DNA from: Anthoceros angustus
Taxonomy: Eukaryota; Streptophyta; Anthocerotopsida; Anthocerotales; Anthocerotaceae
Reading direction: 5' to 3'
DNA length: 64,000 bases
NCBI GenBank assembly: GCA_010909165.1
Contig: VJWM01000282.1
Coordinates: 1 to 64,000, forward strand
Of the stretch, positions 44,496-54,278 are shown piece by piece; within the stretch, counting starts at the first letter, position 1; each line of letters opens with the position of its first letter. The notes beneath the pieces are model-generated. The model made no database searches. It saw only the letters and a list, made by a program, of their open reading frames with translations, and was not told the DNA's origin. Position numbers and translations under genes: made by a program.

Positions 44496-45171
44496 ATACC
44501 GTTATGTACCCATGACCATGCACATGTAGGGGTAATGAAGGTTGTTGGGCATTAAAGCCCATACACCTTCACCCCGTGAAAGCGGTATCCCGCGCCAGCT
44601 TCAAAACACACCAGCCATGGACCCGAAAAACAAGAGAACGCGGGCGAAGCCATCAGCTCGACGCGGAAGGTATCTGCCCAGAACGATGGAGGGAGGACGG
44701 GCGTGCACGGCGCGGATGAGTGTGGGAGGTCGTTTGAAATCTTGCGGGCGCCAACAAAGCGGCGGTGCGGGCGCATGGTATGACGGTAAGAGACGGACCA
44801 CCATTCACCACTCCAAGAAATCTTGATGTCTGACGAGATGTCCGCGGGCCCTCGCGGATCAAGCGCGGCTGACTCCTCTGGCGATAGGAGCGGAAGCAGC
44901 AGTGCGACCTCACCACTCAAGCTTGTGTCTTTGCTTCTTTGTTTCCTGTAACCGTGCTTTCTCCCATGGCCCATAAGGGATGCACCCTCCAATGGAGACA
45001 TCCTGAATAAGAGATGCATCTTCAAACGGAGACAGACACAACGAGCATCTGGGCATGAGACATAGCCGTGTAGTTGTAATTGCAAACCCTATATCTCTGC
45101 TTCATATCCTATTTTTGTTTTTCCTTGTAAGAAGTGCCTGCAGTTAATCATAGCGTGTGTATGAACATGTA
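44496..45171. other. region with a - strand ORF of unknown meaning
   Basis: A 177-codon - strand frame (44552-45085) and a basic + strand frame (44542-44826, containing KRTRAKPSARRGRY) overlap. Neither is recognisable. TTCACCACTCCAAGAAA occurs at ~44356 and ~44807. If 44327 is a true LTR start this is the post-pol region of a copia element. Confidence 0.3.
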
Positions 45172-45178
45172 GAGACAG

Positions 45179-45399
45179 AAGATGTTCCTCACGAAGTCAC
45201 AGGCCCTCAAGACCCATGACATCGGGCTCCGGACGTGCCAACTTGAGTATGCTGCCCCCATCCCGTTTATCCTCCTAGGTCACCTCGGATACATGGCCAA
45301 TGGAAAAACTCCGTAGAGGTCCGATGCGTGTTGATCCTAACCGTCATCCAGATGTGAGATATGACCATAGACACTTTGAGGAGGATAGAGAAAAGATCC
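45179..45399 (+). pseudogene. exon (5' part) of an unknown gene interrupted by element 3
   Basis: After an acceptor-like AG at 45178 the sequence encodes MFLTKSQALKTHDIGLRTCQ, LEYAAPIPFILLGHLGYMAN and GKTP, then a TAG caused by an apparent single-base loss; in the next frame it continues GPMRVDPNRHPDVRYDHRHF and EEDREKI up to the element 3 insertion. Joining to 52596 across one GATCC restores an open frame. The protein family is not recognised; the second half is charged and helical. Confidence 0.6.
45395..45399. repeat. target site duplication GATCC, left copy of element 3
   Basis: GATCC before the left LTR matches 52591-52595 after the right LTR. Confidence 0.93.
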
Positions 45400-45655
45400 T
45401 GAAGGAATAATTATTGTTTATGTGTTGACTCATGCTAGGGTTATGTTACCTTAGTTTAGTTAACCTATCTGATGTGTAAACTAGGTCTAGTCACCTAGTA
45501 CCCTTTCGGTAGGGTTGTGACTCTTACAGTGGGCGTAACACTTGGTATCTTAATTAGGTTGTTTTAAGCATAAGCAAGTTACTCTTTTATTTGATCTTTC
45601 AATTCAATCAATAATGTAATTGTGTTTTATTAATTCAATTCACATAAAATCTTCA
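45400..45655 (+). repeat. 5' LTR of element 3
   Basis: 256 bp, TG...CA ends, partner of 52335-52590. Differences include CTATCTGATG versus CTATCGATG and ACAGTGGGCG versus ACGAGTAGACG. Confidence 0.95.
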
Positions 45656-45669
45656 TGGTATCGAGCAGG
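45656..45669 (+). other. primer binding site of element 3 (one base short)
   Basis: TGGTATCGAGCAGG directly follows the LTR. The plant initiator-Met site is TGGTATCAGAGC, so one A appears deleted. Confidence 0.85.
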
Positions 45670-46017
45670 ATAGATGGAGATGCATCTAGTATGCACACAC
45701 AAATTTTCTGCATTAGAAGATGTGCAGAAAGATGTGTTTTATTATTGTTTTGAATAATAACATGTTCTTGAAAAGGAACTTTTAAAGAAACATCAAGAAA
45801 TGAATTTTGTGTTGTTTTTCTTTAAAAATCTATACAAATTCTTGCTGCATTAGGTAGCCATTCTAGCGTGCATTCATTGAATTGCTCCCTTGAGCAATTG
45901 CAATGAACATACACTAGAACAGCTGCCCAATGGGCAAAATTATATATAGAAAAATACAAAAGAAATATAAGATGCAGAATTTCTGCACTTATAAAACACA
46001 AATCCTTGTTCTGGCAC

Positions 46018-46533
46018 ATGGCCAATTTAGATGCGCACCAGCAGTGGCCGCAACACCCTGCTACTCAGAATCATCCTAGGCAAAATAGGTCAAGAATTGC
46101 TGATGGGCACACAATTGCTTCTCGACATTCGCATCCTACAATGGAGCCAACAAAACCAAAATAGACCTATGCAAATTGCTGATCCGAGACGCATTTAATA
46201 CTATTGTGGAATTTCTCTATCCTCAAGAGAACTGGTGTTTACTCTTCCTCCAAGAAATCCACTAAATTTGCCAGAAGTGCGTGTACAAAGAGCTTTTGAT
46301 GGAAACGGGCAGCCCGTGGTTTCATCACAACTCAAGCTGCCACAAACACGAGTGTCAGCACAATAATTAATCGCATCGAAGCAAATAACAGGATAGTGGA
46401 CAGACGCTGCACACAAATTAATGGACACTTGTCTACAGCAAGCGTTGACTTACAGGATCTGAAGGAGCAAGTTGCACACTTGGACTACAAATGGTTATCT
46501 TTGAAGCCCGAGATGCTCAAAAATCCGTGTTGA
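46018..46533 (+). pseudogene. extra ORF between primer binding site and gag of element 3; coiled coil, frameshifted
   Basis: ATG at 46018 opens MANLDAHQQWPQHPATQNHP and runs to a TAG at 46162. In other frames the protein goes on as NRPMQIADPRRI, LVFTLPPRNPLNLPEVRVQR, AFDGNGQPVVSSQLKLPQTR and, after another shift at ~46350, TIINRIEANNRIVDRRCTQI and ASVDLQDLKEQVAHLDYKW, a coiled coil. About 170 residues in total with two or three frame changes. It occupies the same place as the pre-gag ORF of element 2, but sequence similarity is only in the coiled-coil character. Function unknown. Confidence 0.5.
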
Positions 46534-46702
46534 AACACGCTAAACACGCAGTAAGACAAATCGTGAGCGAAGCTTAGCTCACTTAACTCGTGTCCATCTT
46601 GCTCCACGTATGCCTACAATAGGTTCGAGATGAGGAGCTCCAAAATTGCAGCTACGAGGAGGATCTGGGATCAAAACCGCAACACCGTAATCAACAAGCG
46701 TT

Positions 46703-47400
46703 ATGAGCGGTCCGATCGACGGTTTTGGGGATATATTCAATACTGAATTTGAACACGAGGTCGAACAACAAGCCATAAATATGGCAAACGCACCTCAACT
46801 CCAAACTATGGAGGTAATGAATCCTTCAAGGAGAAGGATCGGTTCAATGGCAATGACTTTGACATATGGCGATCCGGATGGAGGGTCCTCGAAATGAGGG
46901 GGCGCCTCAAACATGCAACCGGAAGGTAGTGAAACATTTAGGATCTTGGGAGAAGAAGAATGGTTAGCTAAGGATAGCGGAGCCAAGTACCTCATTCGCA
47001 GTGGCCTGACAACTGAAATGTTGAGGCAGACAGCGGGGGTGGAAACTTCAGCCGAAATCATGGATCGTCTAAAGGAACTCTACGCAACAACATCGCAACG
47101 AACTAATCACAAGAAAGCAGGGAAACAACAGGCCCTGTACACCTCAAATCAAGGGCGAGGAGGCAAGAAATCCTTCTCCAGAGGAGGTGGTGGAAATCCT
47201 TCCAAGGGAGGTAGCTCAGGATCCTCATGGGAAGAAGACTAAAAAGCCGGCACAACCGGGTGCAAGCCGCTGGACATTGGGAAAAAGAGTGTCGCAAAAG
47301 CAAGCTGGAATTCCTCAAGGAGGCACCAGCGCCAATGTTGTGGTAAAGAAGGCTAATACCCCATCAGCTCTTCTTGGGACTAGGAGTTGCTAGTCCATTC
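46703..47400 (+). pseudogene. copia gag of element 3
   Basis: Starts near 46703-46780. One frame reads NESFKEKDRFNGNDFDIWRS and GWRVLEMRGRLKHATGR, matching KEKDRFNGTKYQVWR in element 2 gag; another continues FRILGEEEWLAKDSGAKYLI and VETSAEIMDRLKELYATTS. A Gly/Ser/Arg-rich stretch and the knuckle end GHWEKECRKSKLEFLKEAP follow, shifted again. At least three indels. Confidence 0.8.
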
Positions 47401-47643
47401 TTGCTTCCACTTGCCTTTCGCCAAAGCTAATGAAACCAATAGATGAATGGTATTTAGATACGGCATCACATCCGCTTTGATAGAAATGCTTTCAAAACAT
47501 ATAGGTCTTTTCGGATCGGTATGTTTACCTTGGGGACGACAGTCTCTAGTCTCACAGTGTGCTTGCAGTTGAGTTGCTAGTTCCTGAGGATCACACTCAT
47601 GTTGTTAGAAGTCTACTATGTGCGAAATGACTAGAAACCTTAT

Positions 47644-48480
47644 TTGATCAGACGATTGAATGCAACAATCCACGTTGTTTTCACTAGGATGATTGTAGAA
47701 TCATCGATGCTATTGACCCTAGAAAGGTCCTTGCACATGGGTCTTGGACCACGATCATTCCGTCTCCATTTGCATGGAATAGCGAGTCCCACGACACAAG
47801 ATGTCTCCTTGCATCCGCACAACAAAGAAAGTCTAAGTTGTGGCATGCGCTTGGGTCACCCTCACATGGCAAAGCTGCAAAAATTTGTGAGTGACCAGAA
47901 AGATGGACCTATTGGCCCTTTGGCCATACCTTTATGTGAGGCTTGTGTGTTGTCGAAGAAACACCAAGCTGCCTTCAAGAACAAAGCACCTCATCGTCGA
48001 TGATCTCCTTGAGCTTGTACATCTTGACCTATGTGGACCCTTATCTCAAGCGTCCATAGGAGGTGGACGTTATTTTCTAACGTTCTGAGATGACAGCGGT
48101 TGTCACCACCTATATCACGAAGAACAAAAGCGAATGTTTCTCCTACTTCAAGGAATACATCAAATTAACGTTGACGGAAAAAAACTCAAGACGAGATCGA
48201 TAATGGCGGGAATTTACATCTAATGAATTCCAGCTCAAAGATGAAGGCATTGACGCCAACTCACCGTCGTATACACTCCACGCAGAATGGAGTGGCGGGC
48301 GCTTGAACCTCACATTGCGGAGATGGTCTCCTCATTGTTACATGATGCTCATTTGCCACTACCCTAATGAGGCTTTGATGACTTCAACTTTTCTCGAGCA
48401 GTTACCCACCACCGCAGCTTGAAGGCAAAACTCCTTATGAGGTTTTAGTGAAGCCCTCTATTCAACACTTGAGGACCTTC
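47644..48480 (+). pseudogene. copia GAG-pre-integrase and eroded integrase core (element 3)
   Basis: Readable parts are MILLTLERS-like protease end, GMRLGHPHMAKLQKFVSDQK with CEACVLSKKHQAAFKNK (GAG-pre-integrase), then LLELVHLDLCGPLSQASIGG (integrase first Asp kept). The middle (48080-48480) is so full of indels that only scraps such as NGGNLHLMNSS and TPRRMEWR remain, so the second Asp/Glu boxes are lost. Confidence 0.75.
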
Positions 48481-48491
48481 CTGTCTCGCAT

Positions 48492-48884
48492 ATGCCTTCA
48501 TCCCTAAGCGAAGCGATAAGGTATCGGATAAGTCGGATAAGGCACGCAAGCTTATGCGGGTATCTGAGAGGGATTAAAGCTTACAAGCTCTATGATGTCC
48601 CCACAAACAGAGTCATCTATGCTCGAAGTGTTACATTCGATGAAACCAGTACTTGGGCATCAGTGGGAGCACACACTCATGTTCCCACACCTGAAGATAG
48701 TGAGGAAACTTATGAACTCTCTCACTATGACCTGACAGATCATGGCACTCTTGCTCATACTCCACCTGTTGAGGAACATGCTCCTGCAGGAGGGGGCAAT
48801 CAGGCAGTGTTAGGCGAAGAACAACGAACTGACATTCAACCGAATGCCACGCCAGATACAGGATCACATTCCTCAACCGTATAG
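48492..48884 (+). pseudogene. copia integrase C-terminus and linker (element 3)
   Basis: RGIKAYKLYDVPTNRVIYAR and SVTFDETSTW are the end of integrase; an acidic, proline/glutamate-rich linker follows to the stop at 48884. Confidence 0.78.
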
Positions 48885-48893
48885 CGATCGATG

Positions 48894-50161
48894 ATGCAAC
48901 GGTGATGCGATCGGGATGCTCGACGAGGAATTAGAGGAAGTTAATGATGTACTTCAACGATGAGCGAGCCTACCGACGTTACCCTACACGTGAGCGTCGA
49001 CCTCCGACTACTATCATGCACCGACTTGTGATTACCTCTTCTCATGTGAAGGCTTATGCGCCGCCACATTAGATCCCATAGAGCCACCCTTATGAGGAAG
49101 CTCGGCCCGATCACAAGGAATGGAGAAAGGCAATCCGATTAATATGATTCTCTTATCGAGAATGGAACTTGGGAACTAGCAAAGTTGCCCAAGGCGACGT
49201 GTCATGTAAATGGGTCTTTAAATTGAAGGTCAAGGCGGATGGATCGTTTGATAGATACAAGGCCAGATTGGTTGCTAGAGGTTTCACACAAATTCCAGGT
49301 TTAGATTACCTCGAAACCTTTGCTCCTGTCGTCAAGCTTGCTACTTTTCGGACCATGTGTGCGATTGCTGCTGACAAGGACTACGAGCTGAGGATGTTTG
49401 ATGTGAAGACGGCTTTCTTGCATGGAATCCTTGATACAGAGATCTACATGCAACAGCCACCTGGTTATGAGGTTAACGGCAAGGAGGATTATGCTTGCAA
49501 ACTAATTAAGTGCCTCTATGGACTTAAGCGATCGATGATGCAACGGTGATCTTGATCGGATGCTACTCTTGACGAGGAATTAGAGGAAGTTAATGATGTA
49601 CTTCCTGGCGATGAGCGAGCCTACCGGCGTTACCCTACGTGAGCGTCGACCTCCGACTACTATCATGCACCGACTTGATTACCTCTTCTCATGTGAAGGC
49701 TTATGCGCCACATTAGATCCCATAGAGCCACAGTCTTATGAGGAAGCTCTCGTGCACGATCACAAGGAATGGAGAAAGGCAATCCGATTGAATATGATTC
49801 TCTTATCGAGAATGGAACTTGGGAACTAGCAAAGTTGCCCAAGGCGGCTGTGTCATGTAAATGGGTCTTTAAATTGAAGGTCAAGGCGGATGGATCGTTT
49901 GATAGATACAAGGCGGATTAGTTGCTAGAGGTTTCACACAAATTCCAGTTTAGATTACCTCGAAACCTTTGCTCCCGTCAAGCTTGCTACTTTTGACCAT
50001 GTGTGCGATTCTGTGACAAGGACTACGAGTGAGGATGTTTGATGTGAAGGCGGCTTTCTTGCATGGAATCCTTGATACGAGATCTACATGCAACACAGTT
50101 ATGAGGTTAACGGCAAGGAGGATTATGCTTGCAAACTAATTAAGTGCCTCTATGGACTTAA
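48894..50161 (+). repeat. 634-bp tandem duplication of the RT start in element 3
   Basis: GCGATCGATGATGCAACGGT starts at 48894 and 49528. Both copies run through RRYPTxxRRPPTTIMHRL, the RT block CKWVFKLKVKADGSFDRYKA, and end at LYGLK (49520 and 50155). The copies differ by many 1-6 bp gaps; copy 2 is the more damaged in the RT part and copy 1 in the linker part. Confidence 0.9.
49169..49549 (+). CDS. copia RT, first half (element 3, duplication copy 1)
   Basis: An open stretch with SCKWVFKLKVKADGSFDRYK, ARLVARGFTQIPGLDYLETF, the first catalytic Asp in MFDVKTAFLHGILDTEIYM and CKLIKCLYGLKRS. It then runs into duplication copy 2 instead of the YVDD half. Confidence 0.88.
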   Translation: MGTSKVAQGDVSCKWVFKLKVKADGSFDRYKARLVARGFTQIPGLDYLETFAPVVKLATFRTMCAIAADKDYELRMFDVKTAFLHGILDTEIYMQQPPGYEVNGKEDYACKLIKCLYGLKRSMMQR

Positions 50162-50199
50162 GCGATTGCAATGAAATGGAATCGCCTTTGGACAAGGAG

Positions 50200-50930
50200 T
50201 TGCGAGCTCTAGGTTTTACAAAAAGTAAGGTACGACTTATACGTATACATCAAGAATGATGTAATCTGTTACTTAGTTTATGTCGATGACCTCATCCTTG
50301 CAAGCAACAGACTGGACTTTATCTCTTCGATCACGAATCTGTTGGCACAAAAATTCAAGATGTCAGACCTTGGACCTTTGCAAAGTTGCTTAGGAATACA
50401 CATTCAGCGCAACAGAGAAAAAAGGATCCTTACCATGACTCAGCCCCGATATCTCTGGAAAGTGCAGAGCAGTTAGGACTCAAAGATGCCAAATCGCAAC
50501 ACCTCTTCCAAGTGGTCTCAAGTTGAGCAAAGATATGCCCACATTACCCGAGAAGGACGATATGAGAAATGTGCCATACAGGCAAGGTGTGGGCAAACTC
50601 ATATATGCTGCCAATACAACACGACCAGAGGTAGCGTACTCGACAAGTGCTCTGTCCCAGTATCTCAAAAACCCTGGGCAGACACATTGGACTTGTGTTA
50701 AGAGAGTTTTCCGATATCTGAAAGGCACACCAAACAGGGGTATTGTGTATACTCACAAAGATGGTGTGGCAGACCTCGACGTGTACACCGATTCTGATTA
50801 TGCAGGTGACATAGATACGAGGAGGTCGGTTTGTTATGTGGTGAGCTATCTTTGGAGGACCTATTTGTTGGTCAAGCAAAAGCAACCAACAGGCACTCAA
50901 GCTGAGGCGAATACAGTACTTACTGCATGA
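50200..50930 (+). pseudogene. copia RT YVDD half and RNase H (element 3)
   Basis: DVICYLVYVDDLILASNRLD and FKMSDLGPLQSCLGIHIQR (RT), then VPYRQGVGKLIYAANTTRPE, VKRVFRYLKGTPNRGIVYTH and VYTDSDYAGDIDTRRSVCYV (RNase H first Asp box). RNase H decays after 50930; scraps to ~51180 still read SDIFTKALAGST. Two frames are needed between 50430 and 50530. Confidence 0.85.
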
Positions 50931-51523
50931 AGGAGGTTATTTGGCTAAACTGCTGTTTTGAGCTTGGCATTGAGTTGCTTGCTTGCACAAAATCGAACCG
51001 ACAACCAAGGGTCAATTTCGCTAGCTGAAAATCCGCCTTCCACTCGGGACAAAGCATGTGGCGTTGGAATACCCGGATTAGAGAGCTACTAGCTGCAAGC
51101 ACAATATCTCGGAATACATAGCAACACAAGAAAACCCAGTGACATTTTCACAAAGGCTTTGGCGGGATCTACATGAGAAGCATGTAAAGTTTTTAGGCCT
51201 AGGTGACTCCTCGAGTCCCTAGGTAGTAGTGCATAAAGTCAAGTCATTCGGCAGCATTCTAGCTACGGCCGAAAGAAGAACATTCGTCTGTAGTCGTTGA
51301 AGTTTGTCTCATCACGAGACTTCAAAGAATAGGAATCCCCATCGGACTCGATTCTCCAGGCCTGTGACTCTCCTCCTCATCTTGAAGGATCGGCTGCTAT
51401 AGGAGGCGGTGGTTTTCCTCCACTCTCTCCTTGCACGGCCGAAATCTCGCCTTCGATTGGAGGCTCGATTCTTCTTCCAGCGTATGTTGGATCCCCGCCA
51501 CGATGGGAGCTTAGTGTAGCATC

Positions 51524-52141
51524 TCACATGCACAAGAAAAGATTGCAACGAGTATTGAAGCGGGATCTTACTATAAGTGCGACCACATGAAATGGGTAAG
51601 CCCAGCTGACCTTGACACGTCTCATCACGGCTTTGGTCGCCCACATAAACCCACCACGAGGGCTGCGGATGCTTGATGGAGCCATAAGAGGCGATCTGTC
51701 TCCTTGAGCAGTCTGCAGCTTAGGAAAGCTAGGCTCTTCACAGGGGTTAGTCTCATTCTCAGAAAAGCCGAAATCAGGATTAACAGCATGGGCTTTTACT
51801 CTTGTCGCTTTGGAGTGCGGATGAGGCGGCGCTGCGGCAGCGCCCATGGGCTCACTTGCTGCTGGCGTGGCGGCTCGCCTTGCTAGGACCTCCTTGGTCG
51901 TGCCTCGCGGCCTTCCACGAGGGCGATTACCTTCTGGTACCCCTGCAGCTGGAGTGCTCACATCGTGAGGAACCTGAGCAGTTGTTCTAGTTGTGGTAAA
52001 CCTGCCCATGCGGTCCCTAGGCTGATTTCTACGCTTGGGTGCTGGAGTCTCGGATGCAGGAGGCGAAGACATGATGCTCCTGCTTCTCGCACTCCTTAGC
52101 CACAGGACAATGAGAACTACACTCAAGCACAGGGCGTATGC
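51524..52141 (-). CDS. antisense ORF between RNase H and 3' LTR of element 3
   Basis: About 200 codons on the strand opposite to pol. The first ATG is at ~52070 (MSSPPASETPAPKRRN), but upstream in the same frame lies a hydrophobic segment, STIAYALCLSVVLIVLWLRS, before any ATG. Next comes an Arg/Pro-rich part with an AT-hook-like core (NRPRGRPRGTTKE), then a Ser/Pro stretch and a C-terminal block with GFMWATKAVMRRVKVSWAYP. Position, orientation, hydrophobic start and basic middle resemble the antisense ORFs of elements 1 and 2, but residue-level similarity is weak. Function unknown. Confidence 0.5.
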   Translation of the reverse strand, partial: AYALCLSVVLIVLWLRSARSRSIMSSPPASETPAPKRRNQPRDRMGRFTTTRTTAQVPHDVSTPAAGVPEGNRPRGRPRGTTKEVLARRAATPAASEPMGAAAAPPHPHSKATRVKAHAVNPDFGFSENETNPCEEPSFPKLQTAQGDRSPLMAPSSIRSPRGGFMWATKAVMRRVKVSWAYPFHVVALIVRSRFNTRCNLFLCM

Positions 52142-52323
52142 TATTGTTGAGTAAGCGCACCTGGTGCGACCACTTCACCGGGTGTCTCCATGCTTTTATT
52201 CGCCAAGGAGTGGGCGTAAGCTCACTATGGTACTCGCGTGCAACTAGGGCGAATGAATGCCGCCACAAAAATCATTCAAGGGACAACACAAGGAACCCAA
52301 AAAGAGAAGACAAGTCATGATCA

Positions 52324-52334
52324 ACAAGTGGGAG
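52324..52334 (+). other. polypurine tract of element 3
   Basis: ACAAGTGGGAG directly precedes the TGAAGG start of the 3' LTR. Confidence 0.75.
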
Positions 52335-52590
52335 TGAAGGAATAATTATTGTTTATGTGTTGACTCATGCTAGGGTTATGTTACCTTAGTTTAGTTAACC
52401 TATCGATGTGTAAACTAGGTCTAGTCACCTAGTACCCTTTCGGTAGGGTTGTGACTCTTACGAGTAGACGTAACACTTGGTATCTTAATTAGGTTGTTTT
52501 AAGCATAAGCAAGGTACTCTTTTATTTGATCTTTCAATTCAATCAATAATGTAATTGTGTTTTATTAATTCAATTCACATAAAATCTTCA
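52335..52590 (+). repeat. 3' LTR of element 3
   Basis: 256 bp, starting right after a purine-rich tract and ending AAAATCTTCA. See the 5' LTR for differences. Confidence 0.95.
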
Positions 52591-52595
52591 GATCC
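52591..52595. repeat. target site duplication GATCC, right copy of element 3
   Basis: GATCC after the right LTR matches 45395-45399. Confidence 0.93.
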
Positions 52596-52911
52596 AAGGA
52601 GTGATAAGAAGAAGGATAGCCCGCCTAGAGCAGGACATCCAAGACCTACACTCACTGGATGCACAGTGGGAAGAGTGGATAGTACCCGAAGCGTCTTCAG
52701 AAGGTAAAAATAATCTGCAGTAATACTTGTTAGTTGAAAATACTAACCCTTAGATCAATTACTTGTCAGTTCACGATTTGATTTAACCTGTATGCTTCAT
52801 CCTTTTATCTTGACACATGTGCGACACTTCAGAAAAAAACTTTACACTGACCATGGATGCCTTGAAACATGTAAACAGACTCAGGTGGCGAAAACTAGCA
52901 AGCTAAGGAGT
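52596..52911 (+). pseudogene. exon (3' part) and next exon of the gene interrupted by element 3
   Basis: Directly after the right GATCC the frame continues GVIRRRIARLEQDIQDLHSL and DAQWEEWIVPEASSEG to a donor-like GAAG|GTAAAA at ~52703. A short AT-rich intron with an acceptor at ~52831 (CACTTCAG) leads to KNFTLTMDALKHVNRLRWRK and LAS with a TAA near 52911. Together with 45179-45399 this gives the C-terminus of a charged, helical protein of unknown family. Confidence 0.55.
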
Positions 52912-52989
52912 TAGCAGCTAGTAAAACTCCAAACTGAAGAATTGTGAAATTTTGTCAAAGGCCACCCAGAAGGCCCAAGTAGTAAAACT

Positions 52990-53880
52990 GTTAAATTAGA
53001 AATGAAACTCCCTAAGACCTAGAGACTCTAGGTGCTTAAAGTGCTTAATTTTAGGAAGAGCCTTAGTTAAAATATCAGCAGTGTTATCTTCTGTGCTGAT
53101 ATACTTAATCTTTACTATTCCTCTCTCGGGAACATCCCGGATGTAATGATGATAGAGCTCTATATGTTTAGTCCTAGCATGAAACCTAGGGTTAGCAACT
53201 AAAGCTATAGCACCCATATTATCACAAAACAAACTAGTAGGATCAGTTTGTGACTGATTTACAAAGTCAAGAAATTAACGTTCCCACTTTGCCTCCTTGC
53301 AGGCATCTGTCGGGACTTTGTACTCGGCTTCAGTAGAAGACAAAGCAAGAGAAGCTTGTTTCTTGCAACTCCAACTAACAGACCCAGAGGCTAGAAGGAA
53401 ACAATAAGCAGAGAGACTCTTTTGCGTATCAGCATTGGACGCCCAATGAGCATCGGCAAAAGAGGTCAGTAAAAGTGACTTGCTCCCACTTGCTGAATAT
53501 TGTAAACCAAAGGAAATAGTGCCCTTGATATAACGATAGATAAACATGACTGTCAGTGAGTGCGTCCGGGCTGTAAGCTGCGAAACCATACTAACACATG
53601 GGCGATGTCGGTCGAGTCCGGTTGGCGGGAAAATCAAACAGCAAGCGACCTACGCAGGAGCGGATGCCATATCTTTAAGATCTGCTGCACTCTGAGGAGC
53701 TTGATCTATACTAAGCTTTTCCCCCACTGCAGAGGGAGTCGTAATAGGTCTGGCCTCATCCATACGAAAGCGTTTAAGAATTTCTTTGATGTACTTAGTT
53801 TGATGAAGAATAATGTGACCTGCAGCCCTGTGACGCAAAATCTGGATGCCGAGACAGAGTGCAGATCCCCTTGATCAGTC
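52990..53880 (-). pseudogene. copia pol fragment, RT end and RNase H (element 5)
   Basis: Three frames on the - strand: YIKEILKRFRMDEARPITTP (53838-53650, RT end), RYIKGTISFGLQYSASGSKS with FADAHWASNADTQKSLSAYC and LSSTEAEYKVPTDACKEAKW (53637-53275), and LFCDNMGAIALVANPRFHAR, KHIELYHHYIRDVPERGIVK, NTADILTKALPK (53232-52996). It is related to, but distinct from, elements 1 and 2. Truncated at both ends. Confidence 0.9.
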
Positions 53881-54278
53881 ATTTCAAACTCAGCACGAAG
53901 AACAACATAATATTCATATCGGCGGAATAATGTAAGCCGGTTATGAAAAAATTGCCGCCGCTTGGTACTTTTCATACAGTTACTAATTCACGACAAACAC
54001 GGCTCTTCGAAAGCACATGCGCCCGTGCTAAGCAATCATTCAGATTGCGATTTCAATTTTGTGTCCAAAGGTGTTTGAAATGAAGGTGCCAAGGTGCAGG
54101 GATGCTTCCTGCCAAGTGGCAATGCTCAGTTATAAGTAGAGTACGTCCGTTCAAATATATTGAAAAACGGCCTCAGGGCCAGACATATAACAACTTCCTA
54201 CTAGAAGATCCGGCATGTCATCAACTCCAAAGACAACGGCCCATCGACATACGATTGCGAGGAAAGCGTTTTAGCCAC
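53881..54278. other. spacer, no gene seen
   Basis: Short frames only; no repeat or motif recognised. Confidence 0.4.

Larger units (their letters stand above)
45400..52590 (+). mobile_element. complete Ty1/copia retrotransposon (element 3), + strand, inserted in an exon
   Basis: It is bounded by 256-bp LTRs (TGAAGGAATAATTATTG...AAAATCTTCA) that differ at only about half a dozen places, and flanked by the target duplication GATCC (45395-45399 and 52591-52595). Inside: primer binding site, broken pre-gag coiled-coil ORF, gag, degraded integrase, a 634-bp tandem duplication of the RT region, RT, RNase H, antisense ORF, polypurine tract. 7191 bp. Many frameshifts; not autonomous. Near-identical LTRs indicate recent insertion, in odd contrast to the heavy internal decay. 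Confidence 0.95.

Noticed and set aside
44542-44826. Basic + strand ORF as a fourth copia antisense gene
   Set aside because: The flanking LTR is unproven, there is no hydrophobic start, and no similarity to the other antisense ORFs could be seen.
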